Source: RGIG5612 sp050944475 (GTDB taxonomy: Bacteria > Bacillota > Clostridia > Lachnospirales > Lachnospiraceae). Taken from it: DNA of 64,000 bases. Below are positions 18,863 to 26,312 of the stretch, one piece after another. The position numbers were made by a program, and so were the translations under genes. Location: positions 4,759 to 68,758 of the forward strand of contig JBMNRD010000008.1 in assembly GCA_050944475.1 (NCBI GenBank). Reading direction: 5' to 3'. Positions within the stretch are counted from its first letter, which is position 1. Every line of letters starts with the position of its first letter. The notes beneath the pieces were generated by a model that did not search any database, had not been told where the DNA came from, and saw only the letters and a program-made list of their open reading frames with translations.

Positions 18863-18920
18863 TGCAAAAGTCAGGAACCGGCGTTTCCGAAAGCGAAACT
18901 TAGGCTTGGCAAATAAAGAA
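18863..18920 (+). other. repeated structured leader element, copy B
   Basis: Second copy of the element at 17195-17252. The conserved blocks are GCAAAAGTCA, GGAACCG, the hairpin GTTTC...GAAAC and GGCTTGG. It lies just after the DUF2142 stop codon and about 95 nt upstream of a lipoprotein gene. Confidence 0.5.
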
Positions 18921-19015
18921 ACACATTGAATTTTCGACGTGGTAAAATATATACGAAAGGATACAGTATATTGGCATTACAGCATTATAGATTAAAAAGA
19001 GAGGGGAGCTATTAT

Positions 19016-19768
19016 ATGAAAACTACAAACAGTTATATATCAAAAGCAATAGGGATACTTCTCTTAGGAAGCATTGTATTCGGCCTGCTTACGGGGTGCG
19101 AAGGTCAGCCGGAAAACAATTCTTCAACAGCAGACACAGAGGCCGTTGTTGAAAGTGAAAGCACGGAGCGGCAGACCGAAAGTCAAAGTGCGGAAGAATC
19201 CACCACGCCCTCTGAACCGGAGAGCCCTGCCGACTGGGAAACAACCGATCCGGAGCTTATGATGAAGCAGATGACGGAAAGTGAAGATTTTTCGTTATGG
19301 AGATATGTTTTTACTTTCATGCCGGAATATGATTCCGATAACGCAACAGAACTTCTTTCAAGCTGCGTTCAGGAAGCGGATTATTACGGATTTAAGCATT
19401 ATTTCCCGAAATATGAGGGCCCCGCACTTGAATGGGCTGAAGAAGATATCAGATGGTTTATGCAGAATGTATTTCATGTAAGCGATGCGGCTTATGAAAG
19501 CGCACGGAAAGCCAAAATATCTGAAGACAGCAAATGGCCTTTTTACCGGGAAGGATATTTTAAAAAGCATGCTACAGGAGCGCCGACTGTAGAGATAAAA
19601 ACACACATCGACAATGTGGCGCGTGACGGCGAAAGATGGATTATAGATTTTCGTTTATACAATGGATATCATAAAGAATTTATAGATGATACAACCAGCC
19701 GGGCAGTGATGTGCAGAGAAAAAATAAATGACCGGTGGGAGTGGACGATGTATTCTTTGCAAGAATAG
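19016..19768 (+). CDS. lipoprotein, unknown function
   Basis: A 250-aa lipoprotein. The signal peptide ends in the lipobox 'LLTGC' (about residue 26), followed by about 55 residues of Ser/Glu/Thr/Pro-rich linker and a folded C-terminal domain of about 160 residues ending 'DRWEWTMYSLQE'. ATG 19016 has ribosome site gaggggag; an upstream in-frame start at 18926 would place 30 non-signal residues before the signal peptide. The C-terminal domain has a Trp-rich, nuclear-transport-factor-like look but no motif I can name. It may share regulation with the DUF2142 gene through the repeated leader element. Confidence 0.75.
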   Translation: MKTTNSYISKAIGILLLGSIVFGLLTGCEGQPENNSSTADTEAVVESESTERQTESQSAEESTTPSEPESPADWETTDPELMMKQMTESEDFSLWRYVFTFMPEYDSDNATELLSSCVQEADYYGFKHYFPKYEGPALEWAEEDIRWFMQNVFHVSDAAYESARKAKISEDSKWPFYREGYFKKHATGAPTVEIKTHIDNVARDGERWIIDFRLYNGYHKEFIDDTTSRAVMCREKINDRWEWTMYSLQE

Positions 19769-19833
19769 AGGTCTGTGTCGGGTTATACCGTCAGCGCTCA
19801 AACTAAAGTTGCCTTCAAAATAATAAACGCATC

Positions 19834-19872
19834 AAGGCTCCTCGTTGCCCTGCGGCAGCGGGGAGCCTTTTT
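19834..19872. terminator. bidirectional terminator hairpin
   Basis: AAGGCTCC (19834-19841) pairs with GGAGCCTT (19862-19869); inside, CGTTGCC pairs with GGCAGCG, making a long stem followed by TTTTT. It separates the lipoprotein gene from the convergent DUF2812 gene and closely resembles the hairpin at 16233-16271. Confidence 0.8.
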
Positions 19873-19886
19873 AATGCCTCAACTTG

Positions 19887-20435
19887 CTACTCCCATATGC
19901 CCGCTTCCTCTTTATACGAAGAATATCTTTTCCGTTTTACGATTCCGATAACAAAAAATACAATACCCGCGACAGCACATGCTGTTCCGAACACGGCATT
20001 TACCCAAAATGCGGTATTATTTTCTTTCATATAAAGGAACATCTGGATCAGGAAAATGATACCGAGAAAAAACTGCGTTATTCCCGTAGCAAAAAAATGA
20101 GCACAGCGTTTCCTTGCCTGCTTTCTTAGCTCCGCATTCGTTGAATAGAGTTCTAACGGTCCTTCGGATTTCCTCTTGCGCAAATAAACTCTCCCGCCGT
20201 ATTCACATACAACACTGATTCCGCTTCCCTCTAAAAAATCGAAATAGTCTTTTTTCTTTGAACCGGAATAATCCGTTATATCGAGCTTATATTGGAACTC
20301 TACAGGTGAAACATCCTCAAACTCATATTCTCCGTTCCGGTATCCCACCAGCATAAGGCCGTTTTCGCCTTGCTGATTTAACCATTCTTCTTCCAAATTG
20401 AAGTCCATAAAAACTTTTTTAATCCTTGTTTTCAT
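19887..20435 (-). CDS. DUF2812 membrane protein
   Basis: A 182-aa protein with a soluble N-terminal DUF2812 domain ('FNLEEEWLNQQGENGLML' pattern) and two C-terminal membrane helices (about 117-134 and 141-160) followed by a basic tail. It overlaps the upstream padR gene by 17 bp. PadR-DUF2812 pairs are common in Firmicutes; the DUF2812 protein is thought to work with the PadR regulator, but its biochemical role is unknown. Start follows a ribosome site inside the padR 3' end (gaaggagaaag). Confidence 0.85.
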   Translation of the reverse strand: MKTRIKKVFMDFNLEEEWLNQQGENGLMLVGYRNGEYEFEDVSPVEFQYKLDITDYSGSKKKDYFDFLEGSGISVVCEYGGRVYLRKRKSEGPLELYSTNAELRKQARKRCAHFFATGITQFFLGIIFLIQMFLYMKENNTAFWVNAVFGTACAVAGIVFFVIGIVKRKRYSSYKEEAGIWE

Positions 20436-20757
20436 TGTCTTTCTCCTTCATTTCTTTTGCGTGCTGCAATAATTCTTCCAGACGAACGAGCTCCATTTCA
20501 AATAATTGTTTTCCCGTATCCGTAATAATATATTCAATTTTTCTGTCTTGCGGCTCATTGTCCAGAGGTTTTATCCATCTTTTTTTCTGCAAACTGTCCA
20601 ATGCACCGTAGAGGGTGCCGGCTCCGAGACTGACGCGGTTATTGGTTATTTCCGCAATATCTTTCATAAGAGCATAGCCGTGCGCCGGACGGTGAAGACG
20701 AAGCAGAATGTAGTAAACAGACTCTGTCAAAGCCTTTGGTTTTCTTGACTGTTTCAT
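20419..20757 (-). CDS. PadR-family transcriptional repressor
   Basis: A 112-aa PadR winged helix ('HGYALMKDIAEITNNRVSLG', 'GTLYGALDSLQKKRWI') with a C-terminal dimerisation helix. It forms a translationally coupled pair with the DUF2812 gene. Just upstream is a dense set of palindromic sites (20769-20822), so autoregulation is likely. Ligand unknown. Confidence 0.9.
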   Translation of the reverse strand: MKQSRKPKALTESVYYILLRLHRPAHGYALMKDIAEITNNRVSLGAGTLYGALDSLQKKRWIKPLDNEPQDRKIEYIITDTGKQLFEMELVRLEELLQHAKEMKEKDNENKD

Positions 20758-20768
20758 CGCTTCTCCTT

Positions 20769-20822
20769 TATATTACGTATTACGATATATCGTTAAACGT
20801 AATATATCGCAAAACGTAATAT
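20769..20822. promoter_or_regulatory. PadR operator array
   Basis: Contains the perfect palindrome ACGATATATCGT (20782-20793), an inverted pair ATATTACGT/ACGTAATAT around it, and a direct repeat AAACGTAATAT at 20795-20805 and 20812-20822 (17-bp period). It lies directly upstream of padR on the minus strand. Confidence 0.65.
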
Positions 20823-20864
20823 TTGTCAACCCCTAAAATAGATAAATTTTTATGTAAAAAACTA

Positions 20865-20916
20865 TTGACATTTCAAATATACATATTATAATAACAATGT
20901 AAAAAACTTTTTACAT
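20865..20916 (+). promoter_or_regulatory. SigA promoter with downstream palindromic operator
   Basis: TTGACA (20865-20870), 16-bp spacer, TATAAT (20887-20892). At the start site lies the perfect inverted repeat ATGTAAAAA-AC-TTTTTACAT (20897-20916). One arm (ATGTAAAAAAC) is also present at about 20852-20862, upstream of the -35 box. A likely target of the small XRE repressor encoded in the operon. Confidence 0.75.
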
Positions 20917-20931
20917 TCAGGAGGTGTTATT

Positions 20932-21159
20932 ATGAAAGTTTTTCGTAAAATGGATGAAATGGAAATGAGCATTGCTATCAGAGCGGTAAGAGTTGCATGG
21001 ATTTACGCCATCATATTCTTATTTGTATGGATTTGGTACGATTGGATTAAAGCAGGAATATTTCAGTGGCTGCCTTTAAGCCTGATGGTATCGCAATTAT
21101 TGGTATTTTGGGTCGTTCAATTATTTTTGAAATGGAAGCTTGGCAAAGATGAAAAATAA
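20932..21159 (+). CDS. small membrane protein of an XRE repressor module
   Basis: A 75-aa protein with an amphipathic N-terminus (KMDEMEMSIAIRAVR) and two membrane helices. It has a strong ribosome site (aggaggtg) and overlaps the next gene by 11 bp. Such small two-helix proteins are often encoded before a minimal XRE repressor of the Cro/YozG type in Firmicutes. Function unknown; a sensor or modulator of the repressor is inferred from the overlap. Confidence 0.75.
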   Translation: MKVFRKMDEMEMSIAIRAVRVAWIYAIIFLFVWIWYDWIKAGIFQWLPLSLMVSQLLVFWVVQLFLKWKLGKDEK

Positions 21160-21343
21160 TATCAGAGAATTAAGAAAAAAACTCGGGTTAAGACAAGAGG
21201 ATATAGCAAACATCCTTAATGTTACCAGACAGACCATCAATGCCATAGAAAATGAAAAGTATAGTCCGACCCTGGAACTGGCAATGAAATTAGCAAAACT
21301 GTTCAATACTACCGTTGAGGAGCTTTTCATACCGGAAGATTAA
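21149..21343 (+). CDS. minimal XRE-family repressor
   Basis: A 64-aa single-domain helix-turn-helix protein ('LRQEDIANILNVTRQTINAIE', recognition helix included) ending 'VEELFIPED', typical of the YgzD/YozG-like group. ATG 21149 is preferred over TTG 21140. It is translationally coupled to the small membrane protein. The 20-bp palindrome at the promoter is its most likely operator. Confidence 0.88.
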   Translation: MKNNIRELRKKLGLRQEDIANILNVTRQTINAIENEKYSPTLELAMKLAKLFNTTVEELFIPED

Positions 21344-21360
21344 CAAGCATGCAGCCGGAA

Positions 21361-21420
21361 AGTTATTGACATATGCCGCAAATGATGTATAATAAAAGTA
21401 AATGGCATATGTCAATAACT
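21361..21420 (+). promoter_or_regulatory. promoter and long inverted repeat of the ORP-type cluster
   Basis: A perfect 17-bp inverted repeat (21361-21377 with 21404-21420) brackets the core promoter. The -35 box TTGACA (21366-21371) is inside the left arm, TATAAT (21388-21393) follows at 16 bp, and the right arm sits in the first part of the transcript, next to the ribosome site. Only one arm is transcribed, so this acts as DNA (two operator sites), not as an RNA hairpin. Confidence 0.75.
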
Positions 21421-21437
21421 ATAAGGAGGTGAACAGC

Positions 21438-21734
21438 ATGCCAAGAAGAGACGGAACAGGTCCGGCGGGCGCCGGAGCAATGACCGGAAGAGGTTTAGGT
21501 ATTTGCGCGGGCAACAATGCAATTAATCTTGGGACAGGAGTCGACGCCGAAAGGGGAGCGGGTCGCGGACTTGCTTGCAGACGGGGCTTAGGTCGTAGAT
21601 CAGGTCGCGGTTTCGGAAGAGGGCCGGGAGTCAATCGAACTTCACAAGGGACGCAGAAGGAGTTTCTCAATAAGCAGAAAATTATATTGCAAAAGAGACT
21701 CGAAACGATTGACAGGCAATTAAAGAGCCTTTAA
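21438..21734 (+). CDS. DUF5320 glycine/arginine-rich protein
   Basis: A 98-aa protein starting 'MPRRDGTGPAG' with a Gly/Arg-rich body (GLACRRGLGRRSGRGFGRG) and a C-terminal coiled-coil-like helix (EFLNKQKIILQKRLETIDRQL). This is the DUF5320 architecture that regularly accompanies the ORP/Mrp clusters of anaerobes. Strong ribosome site (aaggaggtg) supports the start at 21438, not 21402. First gene of the cluster. Role unknown. Confidence 0.85.
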   Translation: MPRRDGTGPAGAGAMTGRGLGICAGNNAINLGTGVDAERGAGRGLACRRGLGRRSGRGFGRGPGVNRTSQGTQKEFLNKQKIILQKRLETIDRQLKSL

Positions 21735-21797
21735 TGTTTATCGGGGGTAATCGGAGGACGCTCCGATTACTTCTTGTCAGGATGGAGGTAACAAATT

Positions 21798-22184
21798 ATG
21801 GCCAGACCGATGAAATGGAGAAAGGTCTGCAGTTTGCCTGAAAGCAATAGATTCGGGCCGCTTGATGTACCTGCAGACGCAAATAACCATGTAATCATGA
21901 GCGTTGACGAATATGAAACCATAAGACTTATTGATTTAGAGGGTTTTACTCAGGAAGAATGTGCCGCACAGATGAATGTCGCGCGCAGTACCGTTCAGGG
22001 CATTTATATTGAGGCCAGAAAAAAGCTGGCTGAATCCTTGGTTGACGGAAAGGCACTGTCAATCGAGGGCGGTAAATACAGGCTTTGTGACGGCTTGGGC
22101 AGCGGTTGCGGCCGTGGTCGCGGCTGTCATAGACACAGGCGCGGGCTTGATGCCTTATCGGATGATTCAGGCCGTAGCGGTTAA
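21798..22184 (+). CDS. DUF134-family DNA-binding protein
   Basis: A 128-aa regulator starting 'MARPMKWRKVCSLPE' with the DUF134 helix-turn-helix ('DLEGFTQEECAAQMNVARS') and a Cys/His/Arg-rich tail (GCGRGRGCHRHRRG) that may bind a metal. DUF134 proteins are known as regulators of ORP-type operons in Desulfovibrio. It sits 63 bp after DUF5320 and before the NifX/Mrp genes, so it probably regulates this operon by acting on the inverted repeat at its promoter (inference). Confidence 0.85.
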   Translation: MARPMKWRKVCSLPESNRFGPLDVPADANNHVIMSVDEYETIRLIDLEGFTQEECAAQMNVARSTVQGIYIEARKKLAESLVDGKALSIEGGKYRLCDGLGSGCGRGRGCHRHRRGLDALSDDSGRSG

Positions 22185-22241
22185 GCTATGTACCCTTAGA
22201 ATGTTATTAAGAATTATTTCAGAACAGGACGGAGGATTTTT

Positions 22242-22610
22242 ATGAGAATAGCAATTCCGGTAGATGAGAAAACCTTGGAGTCGAATGTATGTGTGTCATT
22301 CGGACGTGCTCCATATTTTCTCATATATGATGTTAAAAACAAGGAAAGTATATTTATTGAAAACAGTGCGGCGACAAGCACAGGAGGTGCAGGGATTAAA
22401 GCCGCACAAATAATAGCGGATAACCGGGCAAATGCTTTGCTGACTTTGCGGTGCGGACAGAATGCCGCGGACGTGATTAAATCTGCCGATATTAAAATTT
22501 ATAAAACGACAGCCGGTTCGGCAAAAGATAATATTGATGCTTTTATTGCCGGCAAGCTTCCTTTGCTTGATGAGATTCATGCCGGGCTTCATAGACACGG
22601 AGACAATTAA
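22242..22610 (+). CDS. NifX/NafY-type FeMo-cofactor-binding-like protein
   Basis: A 122-aa RNase-H-like fold protein of the 'dinitrogenase iron-molybdenum cofactor' family: starts 'MRIAIPVDEK', then 'VSFGRAPYFLIYDV' and 'GAGIKAAQIIADNRANALL'. Members bind Fe-S or Mo-Cu clusters; in Desulfovibrio related proteins belong to the orange-protein complex. Here it is followed by two Mrp ATPases. No nitrogenase genes are present. Ribosome site ggagga. A Cys at residue about 71 (LRCGQNA) is a candidate ligand. Confidence 0.85.
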   Translation: MRIAIPVDEKTLESNVCVSFGRAPYFLIYDVKNKESIFIENSAATSTGGAGIKAAQIIADNRANALLTLRCGQNAADVIKSADIKIYKTTAGSAKDNIDAFIAGKLPLLDEIHAGLHRHGDN

Positions 22611-22611
22611 G

Positions 22612-23472
22612 ATGAAAATAGCTGTGCTGAGCGGCAAGGGCGGCACGGGAAAAACGCTGGTATCAGTGAATTTAGCGGCGGCTGCGAAAAAATCAACATA
22701 TGTAGATTGTGATGTTGAAGAGCCGAACGGGCACTTGTTTTTCAAACCCGAAAGAGTTCAGGAAGGAGTAGTAGCCGTGAAAATTCCGAAAGCGGACTAT
22801 GAATTGTGCAATGCCTGCCGTGAATGTGTCGAGTTTTGCAGGTTTAATGCCCTTGCCTGTGTTAAAGATAAGTTGATTGTCTTTGAAGAAGTTTGCCATT
22901 CATGCGGCGGCTGCATTTTGGTCTGCCCCCGAAAGGCACTGACAGAGAAAGACAAGGTTATCGGTAAAGTTCAAAAAGGAACTTCCGACGGGGTATCAGT
23001 ATACACGGGGATATTAAATATAGGCGAAGCCTCGGGTATTCCTATCATAAAAAGGCTACTTGATGAGAAAAATCTGCAGACAAACGAACCGGCCTTTATC
23101 GACTGCCCTCCGGGGAGCGCTTGTATCGTAATGGAAAGCATCAAAGACGCGGACTATTGTATATTAGTGGCCGAACCCACATTGTTCGGCGTGCATAACT
23201 TTAACATGGTATATGAGCTGGTCAAATTGTTTAACAAGCCGTTCGGGGCGGTTCTTAACAAATGTCCGGACGGAGAAAACCCGGCAGAGAACTTTTGTAT
23301 AGAAAAAAACATTAAAATATTAGAGCGTATTCCGTTTGATGTTAATCTTGGAACATTGAATTCAAATGCGGAAATTGCTGTTAATAAAGATGAAAAGTAC
23401 CGGGAAATGTTTTCTTCTTTGCTTAACACAGTGATAAAGGAGGTGTCACATGCAGCAGCTGTTAATCCTTAG
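22612..23472 (+). CDS. ferredoxin-Mrp/MinD-type ATPase 1
   Basis: A 286-aa P-loop ATPase with a deviant Walker A 'GKGGTGKT' at residues 8-15 and an inserted ferredoxin domain carrying two clusters: 'CNACRECVEFC' and 'CHSCGGCILVCP'. ATG 22612 lies 1 bp after the preceding stop and starts directly at the P-loop strand, so the in-frame start at 22534 is rejected. These proteins are Fe-S carriers or cluster-insertion ATPases; with its partner downstream it forms the MinD-like pair of the ORP complex. Confidence 0.9.
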   Translation: MKIAVLSGKGGTGKTLVSVNLAAAAKKSTYVDCDVEEPNGHLFFKPERVQEGVVAVKIPKADYELCNACRECVEFCRFNALACVKDKLIVFEEVCHSCGGCILVCPRKALTEKDKVIGKVQKGTSDGVSVYTGILNIGEASGIPIIKRLLDEKNLQTNEPAFIDCPPGSACIVMESIKDADYCILVAEPTLFGVHNFNMVYELVKLFNKPFGAVLNKCPDGENPAENFCIEKNIKILERIPFDVNLGTLNSNAEIAVNKDEKYREMFSSLLNTVIKEVSHAAAVNP

Positions 23473-24367
23473 CGGCAAAGGCGGCACGGGAAAGACAACC
23501 ATAGCGGGCGCGTTTATAAGACTTGCCGATGCCAAAGCTTATGCGGATTGTGATGTGGACGCTCCCAATTTGCACCTGGTAACCGAATGGAAAACCGAAC
23601 CGAAGAAGACAAATTATTACGGACTGCCGAAAGCAAAAATCAATCCGGAATTATGCATCCGATGCGATCAATGCAGACAAAACTGCCGCTTTGATGCTGT
23701 TTTGGCAGATGAAATATACAAGGTGAATCCTTTCGCGTGTGAAGGATGCGGTGTTTGCAAATTCATTTGTCCTGCGCAGGCTATAACCATGATACCGTCA
23801 GTAGACGGCGAACTGAATCTTTATTCCGATGCCGGGAAAGTTTTTTCCACGGCACAGCTAAAAATGGGCAGCGGCACCTCGGGACTGCTTGTTACAGAGG
23901 TTAAAAAACAGATGAAATCGGCGGCAGTTGATGCCGATTTGGCTATAATTGACGGATCACCCGGAATCGGCTGTCCTGTCATTGCATCTCTCAGCGGTGC
24001 GGACATGGTTTTAGTAGTCGCGGAGCCTTCCGTATCGGGCATCAGTGACATGGAAAGAATCATAGATACGGCGGCAAAATTCGGAATAAAAACCGCAGTA
24101 TGTATCAATAAATATGATATCAATATTGAAAACACAAAGAATATTGAAGATTTTTGCAAAAAGCAGGGGCTGCCCCTTGTCGGGAGCATACCTTATGACC
24201 CCGATGCGGTAAAAGCTGTTAACAACGGTCAAACCATTGCAGACATAGACTGTAAATCGGGAAAGGCTGTAAAAGAAGTTTATCACAAAACGATGAATCT
24301 GCTCTTTGCTGAAATATCTAAAAATACGGAGGAAAATTGTAATGATGAAAATTGCTGTAGCAAGTGA
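23450..24367 (+). CDS. ferredoxin-Mrp/MinD-type ATPase 2
   Basis: A 305-aa paralogue of the preceding ATPase: Walker A 'GKGGTGKTT' at residues 9-17, two [4Fe-4S] motifs ('CIRCDQCRQNCRF', 'CEGCGVCKFICP') and 'IDGSPGIGCPV' as the Walker-B/switch region. It overlaps the upstream gene by 23 bp, with its ribosome site (aaggaggtg) inside that gene, so the two are translationally coupled and probably form a heterodimer. C-terminus ends Cys-rich (NCNDENCCSK), unusual and possibly metal-binding. Confidence 0.9.
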   Translation: MQQLLILSGKGGTGKTTIAGAFIRLADAKAYADCDVDAPNLHLVTEWKTEPKKTNYYGLPKAKINPELCIRCDQCRQNCRFDAVLADEIYKVNPFACEGCGVCKFICPAQAITMIPSVDGELNLYSDAGKVFSTAQLKMGSGTSGLLVTEVKKQMKSAAVDADLAIIDGSPGIGCPVIASLSGADMVLVVAEPSVSGISDMERIIDTAAKFGIKTAVCINKYDINIENTKNIEDFCKKQGLPLVGSIPYDPDAVKAVNNGQTIADIDCKSGKAVKEVYHKTMNLLFAEISKNTEENCNDENCCSK

Positions 24368-24701
24368 CAACGGCATGGTGACCGAACATTTCGGACATTG
24401 TGAAGGGTTTATGATTTTTGATGTCGAAAATAATCAAATAATAAAAAGCGAAACCGTTGCCAACCCCGGACACAGACCCGGGTTTTTGCCTAACTTTCTT
24501 GCCGATCGCGGTGTAAATGTCATCATCAGCGGCGGCATGGGCGGAGGTGCGGTTGATATTTTTAATGAAAGGAATGTTGAAGTTGTTGTGGGGGCAAACG
24601 GTGACGCTGAAGCAGCGGTAGAAGCGTACCTGCAGGGTTCATTGAAATCTACCGGCTCCGTTTGCCATGAACATCGGCATCATGATGAATGCGGCAAATA
24701 G
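24342..24701 (+). CDS. NifX/NafY-type protein, second copy
   Basis: A 119-aa member of the same cofactor-binding family as 22242-22610: 'MKIAVASDNGMVTEHFGHC', 'IISGGMGGGAVDIF' and a His/Cys-rich tail (CHEHRHHDEC) that may bind metal. Two adjacent ATGs (24342, 24345) follow ribosome site cggagg; either may be used. It overlaps the ATPase gene by 26 bp and closes the cluster. Confidence 0.88.
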   Translation: MMKIAVASDNGMVTEHFGHCEGFMIFDVENNQIIKSETVANPGHRPGFLPNFLADRGVNVIISGGMGGGAVDIFNERNVEVVVGANGDAEAAVEAYLQGSLKSTGSVCHEHRHHDECGK

Positions 24702-24721
24702 AATAATACATTTGCATTGTG

Positions 24722-24761
24722 AAATAGTACTTGTGCGGTATAATTAGTGCAGGTACTATTT
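24722..24761 (+). terminator. inverted repeat after the ORP-type cluster (terminator or promoter)
   Basis: AAATAGTAC (24722-24730) pairs with GTACTATTT (24753-24761), 22-nt loop, followed by a T-rich run, which fits a weak terminator. However, the loop contains TATAAT (24739-24744) with TTGTGA 16 bp upstream, so it could instead be an operator-flanked promoter for the next gene. The sequence does not decide. Confidence 0.4.
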
Positions 24762-24828
24762 TATTTATCTTTACAAAGATGAAGATGTAAGCGTAAAATG
24801 GTATTAAATTGATTGTGGAGGTTTTATC

Positions 24829-25665
24829 ATGGAAACAAAACGACTTTCCGGGTTTCTCAATGGCCTTGCAACAGCCCTTGTTGCCCTGTTTTTCGCGCTT
24901 GTATTACATGAATTTCTGCACATGGCCTACGGCCTGCTGACGGGCATGGAGGTCAGAGCTTTCAATCTGTTCGCAGTCGACGTAGTCCGTTACGGAGACG
25001 AGGCCCACAGATTTGCCGACCTGCTGATGGAGGCAGGGCCGTCTCTGACAAACGCCGTATTGGGCCTGGTGTCGCTATGTGTATTAAGGTGCAGAAAATT
25101 ATCATCTCTGGCCCGCCAGTTCACCTTGCAGCTGATGGGATATAATATGCTGATGGGCTTTGGCTACATGATGATTGATGCTCTGATATACAGCCCCGGA
25201 GCCGCCGGGGACTGGAAAAGCGTTCTTGACATGTATAACGGCAGTCTTGCTTTGCGCATACCGCTCGGAATTGTGGGTGTGGCGGGAGTTTTGTTTACAT
25301 ATTTCCGTCTTGCCTATGAGATTTACTCTTTTGTAGATGACCCGGACAGCAAAGAACAGCGAAGAGCGGCGGCAGCCAGAATATATCTTGTTCCATACAT
25401 CGTCTGGGGAGTCGTGTATACAATCCTCGGAATCTGGCATCCTCTGGAAATGAACGGCTTCATAATCAATGCAATGATGGTAATAATGGGATTTTGCGGT
25501 TTTCTGTGGGCTTTTCTGTTTTCGGTCCATTGGCTTAAGCCCCCGAAAAAACTCCCTCCGAAGACAGCATTAGTGTTAAAGCCCTCGATCCCGTGGCTTG
25601 TTATTTCCGCATTGATTTTGATTTTTGAAGCAGCGGTTCTTTTGCCAACGGTTTATTTTAAGTAG
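24829..25665 (+). CDS. polytopic membrane protein with HEXXH motif (M50-like)
   Basis: A 278-aa protein with about seven hydrophobic segments. The first one carries 'LHEFLHMAYG', a zinc-protease HEXXH motif at about residues 26-30 inside the membrane, as in site-2-type (M50) intramembrane proteases. A second-site Asp/Asn typical of M50 (NPDG) is not evident; 'EAGPSLTNAVLG' at about 69 (GP..TN) is the best candidate for the second motif. It may be an intramembrane protease or a degenerate relative. Ribosome site tggagg. Confidence 0.7.
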   Translation: METKRLSGFLNGLATALVALFFALVLHEFLHMAYGLLTGMEVRAFNLFAVDVVRYGDEAHRFADLLMEAGPSLTNAVLGLVSLCVLRCRKLSSLARQFTLQLMGYNMLMGFGYMMIDALIYSPGAAGDWKSVLDMYNGSLALRIPLGIVGVAGVLFTYFRLAYEIYSFVDDPDSKEQRRAAAARIYLVPYIVWGVVYTILGIWHPLEMNGFIINAMMVIMGFCGFLWAFLFSVHWLKPPKKLPPKTALVLKPSIPWLVISALILIFEAAVLLPTVYFK

Positions 25666-25778
25666 GGAGAAAAGAACCGGTTTAATTATAAATTAAGCGG
25701 ATTTTGTGAAGTGATTTGCTGTGGTCAAAGTTAAAGATTATCCGGCCGCAGCCGGAGAATAAAACAAGGAGAGCAATT

Positions 25779-26291
25779 ATGGCAAGGAGTGCAACGCAAA
25801 CCAAGATATATCCTTATTCAATGGATTATATTCTTTCAAGAATCAGAACTATAGACGCCGCCGGCTTCAATTTCAGCCTGCAGTCGGAAAATCATACGGA
25901 GACGGGTGTGTGGTTCAGGATTATTCACGGAATGTCCTTTCAATCATACGGAGAGAAAATAACCGTTACGTTGACGCCTGTCGTCGGAGGGGTCAGTGTA
26001 AATGTACACTCCGAGTGCGGCCTGCCCACACAGTGGGTGGACGGAGGAAAAAATCAAAGCAACGTTGACTTGATTTTTAAATACATCGAATCCGGGGGCG
26101 GAGCGACAATGGCGGCTCAGACGCAACAGTATCAGGCATATACTCAGCCTGCACAGCAGCCTGTGCAGCAACCGTCATATACCCGGCCCGCGCAGCAGCC
26201 GGCGGCAGGACACGCATTCTGTGGCAGATGCGGCACGAAGCTTTCTCCGGGAACCAGGTTCTGCCCCAGATGCGGCACTCCTGCACGGTAG
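25779..26291 (+). CDS. zinc-ribbon protein
   Basis: A 170-aa protein: N-terminal alpha/beta domain of about 105 residues, then a Gln/Pro/Tyr-rich linker with repeated 'PAQQP' and a C-terminal zinc ribbon (CGRCG...CPRCG). The start at 25779 has ribosome site aaggagag; a longer frame from 25716 has none. The N-terminal domain is not one I can name. Proteins with this tail are often small stress or envelope factors, but the function is unknown. Confidence 0.75.
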   Translation: MARSATQTKIYPYSMDYILSRIRTIDAAGFNFSLQSENHTETGVWFRIIHGMSFQSYGEKITVTLTPVVGGVSVNVHSECGLPTQWVDGGKNQSNVDLIFKYIESGGGATMAAQTQQYQAYTQPAQQPVQQPSYTRPAQQPAAGHAFCGRCGTKLSPGTRFCPRCGTPAR

Positions 26292-26312
26292 AGACAGAAG
26301 GAACAAAAAGGA

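Noticed and set aside
22242..24701. Nitrogen-fixation (nif) cluster
   Set aside because: Only NifX-like and Mrp-like proteins are present; there is no nifH, nifD, nifK or nifB, and the order is that of ORP clusters.
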